From Embleya scabrispora DSM 41855 (GTDB taxonomy: Bacteria; Actinomycetota; Actinomycetes; Streptomycetales; Streptomycetaceae): DNA of 64,000 bases. Position 1 is the stretch's first letter, and the number at the start of each line of letters is the position of its first letter. The stretch is taken from positions 124,001-188,000 of the forward strand of contig NZ_KB889664.1 in assembly GCF_000372745.1 (NCBI RefSeq). Direction: 5' to 3'. The position numbers were made by a program, and so were the translations under genes. Below the pieces are notes generated by a model, which was not told the DNA's origin, did no database searches, and saw nothing but the letters and a program-made list of their open reading frames with translations. Positions 1-8,026 of this stretch are shown here, in pieces.

Positions 1-73
1 CGGTGTCGGTCCCGGATGTGGCCGGCCGGGCTTCCGTGTCACCGGCCGTCGTCTTGTCGAACACGGCGGTCAC
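1..73 (-). CDS. First codons of the next ABC-transporter operon gene (partial)
   Basis: A GTG codon at 73-71 overlaps the stop of the upstream permease as GTGA and opens a frame of 24 codons (VTAVFDKTTAGDTEARPATS...) without a stop up to the window edge. The overlap matches the one between the two permease genes, so it is probably the next cistron. In dipeptide/oligopeptide importers the next cistron is normally an ATPase, but no ATPase motif is visible in so short a stretch, so the product is inferred from position only. Confidence 0.4.
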   Translation of the reverse strand, partial: MTAVFDKTTAGDTEARPATSGTDT

Positions 74-969
74 CTCTCCCGCTTGGAGACACGGTCGGCG
101 AGGCCCTCGCCGACGATTCCGAATGCGACGACCGCGATGACGATGGCGGTCGCGGGGGCGAGGGCGGGCAGCATGACGTCCTTGAGGAGCGGGTTCTGGC
201 CTTCGCTGACCATGACGCCCCAGTCGGCGGTGGGTGCCTGGACGCCGAAGCCGAGGTAGGACAGGCCGGCGAGTTCCATCAGGGCGTAGCCGAAGTTGAT
301 CGCGGACTGGGCCAGTACGGTCGGGGTGATGTTGGGGATCAGGTGCCGCGTGCAGATCGACCAGCCGGACCAGCCCTGGACCCGGTAGGACTCGATGTAG
401 GGCCGGGTCTGTTCCTGGCGGGCGATGGAGCGCACCAGGCGGCCGACGTAGGGCGTGTAGGCGATCATCATGGCGATGACGGGCGCGGTCAGTCCCGCGC
501 CGAACACCGCGACGCACAGGATCGCCAGGAGCATCGCCGGGAACGCGAACAGCAGGTCCATCGAGCGGGACAGCAGGGAGTCGACCCAGCCGCCGCGCCA
601 TGCGGCCACCACGCCCATGGCGATCCCGAGCACTGTGGACACGCCGACCACGGCGAGCGGCCCCAGCAGCCCGGTGCGGGCTCCGTACAGCATTCGGCTG
701 AGGATGTCGCGGCCGGACTGGTCGGTGCCCAACCAGTGGTCGGGGCCGGTGCCGGCCAGCGAGTTCTTCAGGTCGATGGCGTCGGGTTCGTAGGGTGCGA
801 GCAGCGGTGCGCACACCGCGAGCAGCACGAGCAGCACCAGGACCAGCACGGCTGCGGTGAACAGCGGTCCCTGGGCGGCGAGTTTGCGGATCCGGGCCGG
901 TGCGCCGCGCCGGAGGGGCGGCGTCGGTGTGCTCGCGTCCTTGACGGACGCGGGGGCGGAGGCACTCAC
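70..969 (-). CDS. Dipeptide/oligopeptide-type ABC transporter permease (DppC/OppC family)
   Basis: Inner-membrane permease of 299 residues, normal length for the family. A hydrophobic segment lies at about 37-59, followed by the conserved HWLGTDQSGRDILSR stretch (79-92) typical of DppC/OppC proteins. Four more membrane segments follow, and an EAA-type loop that contacts the ATPase lies at about 193-212 (ESYRVQGW...RHLIPN). The GTG start overlaps the stop of the upstream permease (GTGA), indicating translational coupling. With the DppB-type protein it should form the channel for substrates delivered by the lipoprotein encoded at 1925-3544. The substrate (peptide, nickel or other) cannot be told from the permease. 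Confidence 0.9.
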   Translation of the reverse strand: MSASAPASVKDASTPTPPLRRGAPARIRKLAAQGPLFTAAVLVLVLLVLLAVCAPLLAPYEPDAIDLKNSLAGTGPDHWLGTDQSGRDILSRMLYGARTGLLGPLAVVGVSTVLGIAMGVVAAWRGGWVDSLLSRSMDLLFAFPAMLLAILCVAVFGAGLTAPVIAMMIAYTPYVGRLVRSIARQEQTRPYIESYRVQGWSGWSICTRHLIPNITPTVLAQSAINFGYALMELAGLSYLGFGVQAPTADWGVMVSEGQNPLLKDVMLPALAPATAIVIAVVAFGIVGEGLADRVSKRER

Positions 970-1925
970 TTCGGGTCACCTCCCAGCGCGACGCGCGGGT
1001 CGATCAGTGGTTGGAGCAGGTCGACGATCAGGTTCGCGATCAGGAACGCGGCGACCACCAGCAGGGTCAGCGCCTGGACCACGGGGAAGTCCTTGACCGT
1101 GACCGAGTTGATGAGCAGGGAGCCGACTCCCTTGACGCTGAACGCGGTCTCCACGATCGAGGTGGCCACCAGCATGCTCGCGACCATGGTGCCGACGACG
1201 GTGACGATCGGACCGAGGGCGTTGCGCAGGACGTGTTTGCGGATGACCTGGCTCTCGGGTACGCCGCGTGAGCGGGCCACCTCGACGTGTTCGCGGGAGA
1301 GTTCGTCGAGCATCGCGGAGCGGGTGACCCGGGCCAGCAGGCCCGCGAAGGTCAGTGCCAGGGCGATGGCCGGAAGCGTCAGGTGCCACAACTGATCGGT
1401 GAAGCCCTCGCCCGCGCCGTAGAGCGGGAACCAGCCCAGTTTGACGGCGAAGACCGAGGTGAGCACGGTCGCGGCGATGTAGGACGGGATGGCGATCGAG
1501 GTGCCGGTCCAGGCCAGCACGAGCTTGTCCACCAGGCCGGGCCGCAGCGCCGAGACGATGCCCAGGATCAGCCCTACGACGGTGACCAGCACCATCGCGT
1601 ACACGACCAGGAAGACGGTGGTCGGCAGCTTCTGGGAGATCAACTCGCCGACGTCCTGGCGGAATTGCACCGAGCGGCCGAAGTCGCCACCGAGCACGTC
1701 GCCGAGCCACAGCAGGTACTGCCTGGCGAATGGTTCGTCCAGGTGGTACTGGGCGGTCAGCGCGGCGCGGGCCTGTGGGGTGACCGGGCGGCCGCGCATC
1801 AGGAAGGACACCGGGTCCCCCGGGGCCAGGTGCACGGCGCTGAAGACCACGAACGAGGTCGCCAGCAGCACGAGCACCAGGCCCACGAGGCGGCCCAGGA
1901 GGAAGCGGAGCAGAGGACGGTTCAT
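966..1925 (-). CDS. Dipeptide/oligopeptide-type ABC transporter permease (DppB/OppB family)
   Basis: A 319-residue membrane protein. The N-terminal membrane helix is followed by HLAPGDPVSFLMRG, the hallmark N-terminal segment of DppB/OppB permeases. An EAA-type motif appears late in the chain (EHVEVARSRGVPESQVIRKHVLRNAL). The reading frame is open further upstream, but that extension overlaps the binding-protein gene and looks non-coding. The ATG at 1925 overlaps the preceding stop (TGATG) and gives the usual N-terminus MNRPLLRFLLGRL. It pairs with the DppC-type permease immediately downstream. Confidence 0.92.
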   Translation of the reverse strand: MNRPLLRFLLGRLVGLVLVLLATSFVVFSAVHLAPGDPVSFLMRGRPVTPQARAALTAQYHLDEPFARQYLLWLGDVLGGDFGRSVQFRQDVGELISQKLPTTVFLVVYAMVLVTVVGLILGIVSALRPGLVDKLVLAWTGTSIAIPSYIAATVLTSVFAVKLGWFPLYGAGEGFTDQLWHLTLPAIALALTFAGLLARVTRSAMLDELSREHVEVARSRGVPESQVIRKHVLRNALGPIVTVVGTMVASMLVATSIVETAFSVKGVGSLLINSVTVKDFPVVQALTLLVVAAFLIANLIVDLLQPLIDPRVALGGDPK

Positions 1926-3544
1926 CAGTTCGCGGCACCCAGGGTCGCGGCCCAGGGGAAGGAGAGCTGGGTGATGTTCGGGGTGGCGCCGGTGACGCGC
2001 TTGCCCTGGTAGAGCGACAGCGGCGAGTCCCACAGCGGGATGCCGGGCAGCTCGCGCAGCGCGATCTCCTGGAGCTTGATGGTCAGTTGGGCGCGGGCGG
2101 CCGGGTCGGTGGTGCCCAGTGCCTGCTGCGCGATCGTGTCGTACTCGGGGTCGGACCAGTTGCCGTAGTTGGCGAACTCCCCGGTCTGCAGGCTCTGGTA
2201 GTACTCCAGCGGATCGGGCGTGACGTCGTAGCCACTGGTGACCAGCAGGTCGATGCCGGCGCGGGCGGACGGGTCGGTGAACAGCGCGGTGTACGCGTCC
2301 GGTGCGATGGTCTTGAGCTCGACGTCGAGGCCGATCGCCTTGCCGGCGGCCTGGATGGCGTTGGTGGCGACGCTGATCTCCGGGGCCAGGTTGCTGGTCG
2401 CGACGACGACCTTCTTGCCGGCGGCGCCGGCTTCCGCGACGAGCTTCTTGGCGGCGGCCACGTCCGTGGTGACGGCGGGCAGCGCGTTGTACATGCTCTG
2501 GGCCTGCTCCGCGGGGATGGTGGCCCAGCCGGAGACGGGGACGGGCGCCTTGGCGACGGAGCCGTAGCCGTTCAGGCCCGCCCGGACGATGCCCTCGCGG
2601 TCGATCGCCATGGACAGGGCGCGGCGCACCCGCGCGTCACCGAGGGCGCCCTTGAGGTTGGTGACGGCGGCCGAGTAACTGCCGGTGATGTCACCGAAGT
2701 ACAGCTTGCCGTCACCGGTCTTGAGCTTGTCGTAGGAATTGGTGGGCAGCAGGTAGCCGCCGTCGACCTCGCCGGTCAGCAGCGCGTTCGCGCGGGCGGC
2801 CGGGTCCTGGATGAAGACGAACTCGACCTCGCCCGTCTTGGGCATGAGCTTGCTGTCCCAGTAGGCGTCGTTGCGCTTGAGCGTGATGGACGTGCCGGGC
2901 TTCCACTCCTTGACGGAGAAGGGGCCGGTACAGTTCACGCCGCCCTGTGGGTTGCCGTAGTCCTTGCCGGCCTTGGCGAGGAACGCCGCGCTCTCGATGG
3001 TGCCCGCCGACGCGCCCAATTGCTGATTGAGCAGCACGTTGGGGCGGGTGAGCTTGATGGTGACCTCGAGCGGGCCGGAGTCGGTGATGGACTCGACGTC
3101 CTTGAAGGCGGTGCTGTACACGGCGCCGACCGCGGGATCCATCTGGCGCTTGAGGCTTGCCACCACGTCCTTGGCGGTCATGGGGGTGCCGTCGTGGAAC
3201 TTGACGCCCTCACGCAGGGTGTAGACCCAGGTCAGCGGATCCGGGTTGGTGTACTTGGCGGCCAGCCCGGGGGTGATCGTCAGGTCCGGGTTGATGCGCA
3301 GGAGTTGGTCGCACACGTTCGCGAGCACCGTGTTGATCGGGTAGTCGAAGCCGTACGCGTAGTCCAGCGTCTGCGGTTCGGCGTACAGCGACCACTTCAC
3401 CTTGTCGAGCGGCCCCTTCGCGGCGGGACTGTCCGTGGTGATTCGGTAGCCGGGGTCCGAGGCCGACGAGTTGTCGCTGCCTCCGCCGGAACACCCGACG
3501 GCGGTCAGGGCCACGACGGCGGCGAGGGCGGCGGTTTTGGGCAT
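1925..3544 (-). CDS. ABC transporter substrate-binding lipoprotein (family 5, peptide/nickel type)
   Basis: Extracellular solute-binding protein of 539 residues tethered by a lipid anchor. The start MPKTAALAAVVALTAVGC is preceded by GAGGTGGG about 10 bases upstream. It gives a short signal peptide ending in a lipobox whose Cys (residue 18) is followed by a Gly/Ser-rich linker. The mature part has family-5 landmarks: LDYAYGFDYPI, TWVYTLREGVKFHDGTPMTAKDVVASL, NCTGPFSVKEW and VRRALSMAIDREGI. Longer upstream starts would place a hydrophilic stretch before the signal peptide and were rejected. It is the first gene of the transporter operon, so its own promoter should lie in 3545-4000. Confidence 0.93.
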   Translation of the reverse strand: MPKTAALAAVVALTAVGCSGGGSDNSSASDPGYRITTDSPAAKGPLDKVKWSLYAEPQTLDYAYGFDYPINTVLANVCDQLLRINPDLTITPGLAAKYTNPDPLTWVYTLREGVKFHDGTPMTAKDVVASLKRQMDPAVGAVYSTAFKDVESITDSGPLEVTIKLTRPNVLLNQQLGASAGTIESAAFLAKAGKDYGNPQGGVNCTGPFSVKEWKPGTSITLKRNDAYWDSKLMPKTGEVEFVFIQDPAARANALLTGEVDGGYLLPTNSYDKLKTGDGKLYFGDITGSYSAAVTNLKGALGDARVRRALSMAIDREGIVRAGLNGYGSVAKAPVPVSGWATIPAEQAQSMYNALPAVTTDVAAAKKLVAEAGAAGKKVVVATSNLAPEISVATNAIQAAGKAIGLDVELKTIAPDAYTALFTDPSARAGIDLLVTSGYDVTPDPLEYYQSLQTGEFANYGNWSDPEYDTIAQQALGTTDPAARAQLTIKLQEIALRELPGIPLWDSPLSLYQGKRVTGATPNITQLSFPWAATLGAAN

Positions 3545-4331
3545 GCGCAAGTAACCCACCTCTTTCGGAGGGACGGCGAAGGCACGGAGACGGATGCGGC
3601 GTGGCACGCGTCAGGGACAGGTGCCGGTGAGTATTGACGCGGGAACGTTCCCGCGCAAGGGTTTGCCGGCAGGTATCTCACGCATGGCGCAGAGGTTTCC
3701 AACACGTGACGGGAGGGTGCGGCGGGGCTTTTTGACGACCCGTCACGAGACCGGGACGGGGTGTGGCGGGTGGAGGGGAGCGGCTGGTGGGACGGCGCGT
3801 GAGGCGCCGGGCGCCGGGCCCCGGGGTTGGGGTTGGGAGTTGTGCGAACCGTGAGGTTGGTGGGGTGGGACGCGGCGGCCGGGGTGGGTTGCCGGACGTC
3901 GGCGTTGGTGGCCGACGCCGGGGGGAGGGCGGCGTGCCGGTTGGGCTCGTTGCGCCGTTTGGCGCGGGCGATGGCGGACCGGGCTCGGGCCGTCGGAATG
4001 TACGCACTCCGCGTGCCTGATTGACTACTCTGTCGGTATGAGCGGGTCCGGTTCGTCCTGGGAACTGCGTGCTGTGCCGGAACTGTTCGGTGCATGGCTC
4101 ATCGATCCGCGATGTCATCGTCCGGATCCGTGACGGCGCGGCCGACGCCCGCAGCCCGACGCCGGGTCATCCATGCGGGACGCCTTCGTTCCGTGAGTGG
4201 TTCATCGACCGGATGCCGCTCGGGGGTCGCGTTCCGTCGACTCCGCGCTGCGGGGCGGGTGCGTGCGGATCCGCTTCGCCACCTTCGTCACCCTCGCGCG
4301 CGATGCCGTGCGCCCGTTCCGGGAGTCGCCC
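3545..4331. other. Gene-poor divergent region between the importer lipoprotein and the SSI gene
   Basis: About 790 bases separate two divergent genes. The region is rich in G/C runs and shows no convincing long coding sequence. The only candidate is a 31-codon ORF on the plus strand at 4038-4133 (MSGSGSSWELRAVPELFGAW...), preceded by TTGACT at 4021. It has no clear ribosome binding site and no family is recognised. Promoters for the two flanking genes must lie here, but none stands out. Confidence 0.4.
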
Positions 4332-4736
4332 ATGTTGTTCCGTCGCCTCATCGTCGTCGCGGCCGTGGTCGTTGCCGCCGCCCAGTGCCCGATTTCCTCC
4401 GCCGTCGCCGGGGCGGTGGACCGCCTCACCATGACGGTGGCCGACAACCCCGAAGGGGCGCGGACGTACACCCTGGAGTGCCATCCGGCCGGGGGCGGCC
4501 ACCCGGAGCCCGCGTCGGCATGTGACCGACTGGACGCCGCGACCGCCGGGGACAGGGACCCCTTCGCGCCGGTTCCCGACGGCGCGCAGTGCACGATGAT
4601 CCATGGGGGACCCGCCACCGCGCGCATCACGGGCACCTTTGCGGGACGTTCGGTGGACGCCCGCTACAAGCGCACCAACGGGTGCGAGATCGCCCGCTGG
4701 GACAACCTCGTGCCGGTGCTGCCGCAGGCGCGCTGA
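4332..4736 (+). CDS. Secreted subtilisin inhibitor-like protein (SSI family)
   Basis: A 134-residue exported serine-protease inhibitor of the Streptomyces subtilisin inhibitor family. The ATG at 4332 has GGGAG six bases upstream and opens a signal peptide (LFRRLIVVAAVVVAAAQCP...AVAGA). The mature part shows the SSI pattern YTLECHP...GHPEPASAC, then DGAQCTMIHGGP, then RTNGCEIARWDNLVPVL. The four mature cysteines (50, 64, 87, 118) match the two SSI disulfides. The residue aligning with the reactive-site P1 is Met89 (in CTMIH, compare CPMVY in SSI), which suits subtilisin-like targets. Such inhibitors usually restrain secreted proteases during mycelial development. It stands alone, with no protease gene adjacent. 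Confidence 0.88.
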   Translation: MLFRRLIVVAAVVVAAAQCPISSAVAGAVDRLTMTVADNPEGARTYTLECHPAGGGHPEPASACDRLDAATAGDRDPFAPVPDGAQCTMIHGGPATARITGTFAGRSVDARYKRTNGCEIARWDNLVPVLPQAR

Positions 4737-4809
4737 TCCGCAGCCCGGGCCGGCCGCGGGTTCGGGGGCTGCTCGATGGACCGGGACGGCGCGGCTGTGA
4801 GGAGGTCCT

Positions 4810-4828
4810 ATATCGTGTGCCGATATCG
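4810..4828 (+). promoter_or_regulatory. Putative PadR operator upstream of the APC permease
   Basis: The inverted repeat ATATCG-TGTGC-CGATAT (4811-4827) lies about 40 bases upstream of the permease start. A related perfect palindrome built on TATCGAA sits upstream of the convergent PadR gene (6606-6620). Sharing of the TATCG core between the two promoters suggests that the PadR protein controls both genes. This is inferred from the sequence only. Confidence 0.5.
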
Positions 4829-4868
4829 GGAGCCGTAACGGGCGTGGACCATGTTCGAGGAGCGAGCC

Positions 4869-6134
4869 GTGGGGGCGTCGGCGGCATCTGCTGAAGCGGG
4901 GCGGCTGAAGCGGCATCTGGGTGTGTTCGATGCCGTTCTGATCGGACTCGGATCGATGATCGGCGCCGGGATCTTCGCCGCGCTCTCCCCGGCTGCCGAC
5001 GCGGCGGGGTCGGGCCTGCTGATCGGGTTGGCGCTGGCCGCCGTGGTGGCCTACTGCAATGCCACCTCCTCGGCTCGCCTGGCGGCCCGCTATCCGCAGT
5101 CCGGCGGCACGTACGTCTACGGGCGCGAGCGCCTGGGCGACTTCTGGGGCTACCTGGCCGGCTGGGGCTTCGTGGTCGGCAAGACCGCCTCGTGCGCGGC
5201 CATGGCGCTGACCGCCGGCTCCTACATATGGCCCGCGCAGGCACACGCGGTCGCGGTCGCCGCGGTGGTGGCGCTGACCGCGGTGAACTACGTCGGCGTA
5301 CAGAAGTCCGCATGGCTGACCAGGGGGATCATCGCCGTCGTCCTCGCCGTCCTCGCCGCCGCGGTCACCGCGTGCCTGAGCGGCGGCACCGGCGACACCG
5401 CGCACCTTCGCATCGGCGCGGACGCCGGCTTCGGCGGGGTGCTCCAGGCGGCCGGACTGCTGTTCTTCGCGTTCGCCGGCTACGCGCGCATCGCCACGCT
5501 CGGCGAGGAGGTCCGCGACCCGAAGCGCACCATCCCGCGAGCGATCCCGACCGCGCTCGGCATCACGCTGGTGGTGTACGCGGTCGTCGCCGTGGCCGTA
5601 CTCGCGGTGCTCGGACCCGACCGGCTCGCCCATACCGCCGATCCGGTGGCCGAGGCGGTGCGCGCCGCCGGTGCCGCGGGACTTGCCCCGGTGGTCCGCG
5701 TCGGGGCGGCGCTCGCGGCGCTCGGCTCGCTCCTGGCGCTGATCCTGGGGGTTTCGCGTACCACGCTGGCGATGGCTCGCGACCGACATCTGCCGCACGC
5801 ACTGGCCGCCGTGCACCCGCGATTCGGGGTACCGCATCGCGCCGAACTCACGGTCGGCGCGGTCGTCGCCGTCCTGGCCGCGACCACCGACGTACGCGGT
5901 GCGATCGGCTTCTCCTCCTTCGGTGTACTGGCCTACTACGCCGTCGCCAACGCGGCCGCCTGGACGCTCACCCCCGCCGAGGGCCGCCCGGCGCGGATCG
6001 TGCCGATCCTCGGTGCGGCAGGCTGCCTGGTACTGGCCTTCGCACTGCCGTCGGCGTCGGTGTTGTGGGGCGCCGCGGTGCTCGCGGTCGGTGCCGCCGG
6101 CTACGGCCTGCGCAGGGCGACCGGACGCGCCTGA
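4869..6134 (+). CDS. APC-superfamily amino acid permease
   Basis: A cytoplasmic-membrane amino-acid/proton transporter of 421 residues with about 11-12 hydrophobic segments. The diagnostic unwound first helix GLGSMIGAGIF is at residues 26-36, and the second conserved block YPQSGGTYVYGRERLG follows the second helix. Further family sequence is FFAFAGYARIATLGEEVRDPKRTIPRAI. The GTG at 4869 is chosen because GAGGAG lies six bases upstream; an ATG at 4851 in the same frame would put the ribosome binding site inside the gene. The substrate is not predictable. A palindrome typical of PadR regulators lies just upstream, and a PadR gene is convergent downstream. Confidence 0.88.
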   Translation: MGASAASAEAGRLKRHLGVFDAVLIGLGSMIGAGIFAALSPAADAAGSGLLIGLALAAVVAYCNATSSARLAARYPQSGGTYVYGRERLGDFWGYLAGWGFVVGKTASCAAMALTAGSYIWPAQAHAVAVAAVVALTAVNYVGVQKSAWLTRGIIAVVLAVLAAAVTACLSGGTGDTAHLRIGADAGFGGVLQAAGLLFFAFAGYARIATLGEEVRDPKRTIPRAIPTALGITLVVYAVVAVAVLAVLGPDRLAHTADPVAEAVRAAGAAGLAPVVRVGAALAALGSLLALILGVSRTTLAMARDRHLPHALAAVHPRFGVPHRAELTVGAVVAVLAATTDVRGAIGFSSFGVLAYYAVANAAAWTLTPAEGRPARIVPILGAAGCLVLAFALPSASVLWGAAVLAVGAAGYGLRRATGRA

Positions 6135-6158
6135 CGGATCGGGCCCTTACTCCGAGAT

Positions 6159-6184
6159 CGGCGCCGGTGCCGTAACCGGTGCCG
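6159..6184. terminator. Hairpin between the convergent permease and PadR genes
   Basis: CGGCGCCGGT and ACCGGTGCCG form a 10-bp stem (one G-U pair in RNA) around a GCCGTA loop, in the gap between two convergent genes. There is no T-run, as is common in GC-rich actinomycetes. It could end transcription from either side. Confidence 0.5.
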
Positions 6185-6247
6185 GGCCCACACCGGCTAC
6201 GGGTGCGCACAGGTGATGAGTGCCCACCGGCCGGGGGCACGCTCCGG

Positions 6248-6562
6248 CTACGAGCGCGGCCGGTCCGCCTCGGGCAGCACCTCGCGGGCCAGCTCCGCGA
6301 GCGCGCGTCGATCCTCGGCCAGCGCCGCCCGTCCCGCGTCCGTCGCCCGGTAGACCCGCCGCGTGCGGCCTTCGACGACCCGCTGCTCGGAGATCAGCAG
6401 GCCGTCCGCCTCCATCCGGTGCAGGGTCGGGTACAGCGTGCCGGGGCTGATCCGGTAGCCGTGGCCGGCCAGTTCCCGGGACATCCACGCACCGTGGACC
6501 TCCTCCTCGGCCGCGTGATGCAGGATGTGCAACCGCACCGCGCCCCGCTGGAACTCCCCCAC
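6248..6562 (-). CDS. PadR-family transcriptional regulator
   Basis: A small winged-helix regulator of about 104 residues. Family features are the N-terminal FQRGAVRLHILHHAAEEEVHGAWMSRELAGHGYRISPGTLYPTLHRMEADGLL, with the wing and a short C-terminal helix (AALAEDRRALAELAREVL) that usually forms the dimer. The start is the GTG at 6562 (VGEFQRG), with GGAAGG about 10 bases upstream; a TTG two codons earlier is an alternative. Its own promoter region carries the palindrome TATCGAA-C-TTCGATA, consistent with autoregulation. A related site lies before the convergent amino-acid permease, the probable target. The inducer is unknown. Confidence 0.85.
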   Translation of the reverse strand: MGEFQRGAVRLHILHHAAEEEVHGAWMSRELAGHGYRISPGTLYPTLHRMEADGLLISEQRVVEGRTRRVYRATDAGRAALAEDRRALAELAREVLPEADRPRS

Positions 6563-6605
6563 CCTCAACCGCCTTCCCGCTCCACCGCCGAGGTGACGAA
6601 CCCGA

Positions 6606-6620
6606 TATCGAACTTCGATA
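6606..6620 (-). promoter_or_regulatory. Perfect palindrome upstream of PadR (autoregulatory operator)
   Basis: TATCGAA-C-TTCGATA is a perfect 7-bp inverted repeat 44 bases before the PadR start codon. PadR proteins bind such AT-rich palindromes in their own promoters. The shared TATCG core with 4811-4827 supports a common regulator. Confidence 0.6.
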
Positions 6621-6707
6621 CTACGGGCGCCCGCCGGCCACAACCTTCCCCGCCGGTCCGCGGCCTTCCTCGTCGGGCGGCCGAGGAGCGTCGTCCGCGC
6701 GGCCCGG

Positions 6708-7196
6708 GTGAGCATCCGGGACATCGCCGACGCGGCCGACGTGTCGACCACGACGGTGTTCAAGCACTTCACCGGCAAGGAAGCGCTCGTTTTCGACCGG
6801 GAAGACGACCGGGAGTCGGAACCGGTCGCCGCAGTGCGGCGGCGACCCGCCGACCTGAGCATCCTCGACGCGCTCCGACGGCACGTCCTGGACACCTGGC
6901 CGCCGCTTTCGGAGCATCCGCAGATCGCCGAGTTCACCGATCCGGTCGACTCGACGCCGGTGTTGCGCGCGTACGCCGAGCACATGTGGACTCGGCACGC
7001 CGACGCCCTCGCCGCGGCCGTCGCCGACGAGATCGGTGTGGAGCACGACGACCTCGCATGTAGGGCCCTTGCTCGATTCGTCCTGGAGATCCCGGCTCTC
7101 ACGCGCGGCCGGCAGGATCGCCGAGCCGCCGTCGAGGCGGTCTTCGACATCCTCGCGCGCGGCTGGGAACCGCCGGGCAAGCCGCCCGCCCGCCGC
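6708..7196 (+). pseudogene. TetR-family regulator remnant
   Basis: The stretch SIRDIADAADVSTTTVFKHFTGKEALVFDRE is the recognition helix and following segment of a TetR HTH. A plausible ligand domain with LRRHVLDTWPPLSEHP and RALARFVLEIPALTRGRQDRRAAVEAVFDILARGW follows. The usual first helix (RERILDAALELF-like) is absent: upstream codons in this frame read as unrelated Arg/Val-rich sequence, and neither other frame restores it. No stop codon follows the TetR homology; the frame stays open through non-coding-looking sequence into the next gene. It is therefore best read as a decayed regulator, although a shortened functional protein from GTG 6708 cannot be excluded. Confidence 0.6.
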
Positions 7197-7463
7197 GGCG
7201 ATTGGGTGTATTCGCGTCGGCGGAGCGGCCGGAGGGTGTGCCCACTGCGTTCCGCTGCGGGGCTTCTCCGGGCGATCCGGGTCGCTCCGCATCCCGTGCG
7301 TGGATTGCGGCATTCGTGGCATTGTGACCCCCCGTTCGGCGCGCTCCGGGGGCGTGGGTGGGGTGGGCGTGCTGGAGTCGATGGCGTGCCGGGCTGTGGG
7401 CGCGAGGACGAACGTGTCTGCGGCCCGGTCGACGTATCGGCGACGGGTTTCGCAGGAGTTGCG

Positions 7464-7904
7464 ATGACATCCGACATCCACATCGAAGACCTGGACGAGG
7501 ACGGCCCCTGCCCGCTGGGCGCGTACTCGGCACACGCGTGTGGCGGGCCCACCGACGAGGGGGGTGCGCCGATGTGGGGTCGGGTGCCCGGCATCGGTGA
7601 GGTCGGCGACAGCCTGCCCGGGTGTGGGGTGCACGTGGGCGAGGTCCTGGTGACGCGGGACCCGGAATTGTGGGTCGGCCTACTGTTCGAGACGCCCGCC
7701 GGCAACACCGATCCGGACCGCGAGGAGCGGGCGGCGGTAACGGAGTTCGCCGAACGCCTGGCCTTGGACGTCATCGACCAACGAGCCGGCGACGCCGACG
7801 ACCCGGACGACGTGCTGCGCCCGGTGGGCGCCGACGAACTCGCGCGCGCGGTGGCGTACGCGGTGGGCGCTGTCGGCGTCCATGTCGCCGCCGGCCTCGG
7901 GTAG
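7464..7904 (+). CDS. Hypothetical protein
   Basis: A 146-residue acidic protein of unrecognised family. The ATG at 7464 has CAGGAG seven bases upstream, and coding character clearly begins there (MTSDIHIEDLDEDGPCPLGAY). The N-terminal third is rich in Gly and Cys (CPLG, HACGGP, GCGVHVGE). The centre reads like a small beta domain (VLVTRDPELWVGLLFETPAG), followed by a helical C-terminus (TEFAERLALDVIDQRAG...AVAYAVGAVGVHVAAGLG). The frame continues unbroken from the upstream TetR remnant, which appears accidental. No function is proposed. Confidence 0.6.
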   Translation: MTSDIHIEDLDEDGPCPLGAYSAHACGGPTDEGGAPMWGRVPGIGEVGDSLPGCGVHVGEVLVTRDPELWVGLLFETPAGNTDPDREERAAVTEFAERLALDVIDQRAGDADDPDDVLRPVGADELARAVAYAVGAVGVHVAAGLG

Positions 7905-7955
7905 CCCAGGCGGCACGCGCACGGGGCGGGCGCGGGACGCCGGACCGCTCGATGA

Positions 7956-7981
7956 TTTGCCGAGATGGCAAAGATGTTTGC
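7956..7981 (+). promoter_or_regulatory. TTTGCC repeat cluster upstream of the FAD reductase
   Basis: TTTGCC-GAGAT-GGCAAA forms an inverted repeat at 7956-7972, and a third TTTGCC copy follows at 7976-7981. The cluster lies 45-70 bases before the FAD reductase start and looks like a multi-half-site operator. No matching regulator is adjacent. Confidence 0.4.
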
Positions 7982-8026
7982 CGATTCTGCGATGGTCGGC
8001 GCATGCTCGGGGCGGAGGTGATCGCC

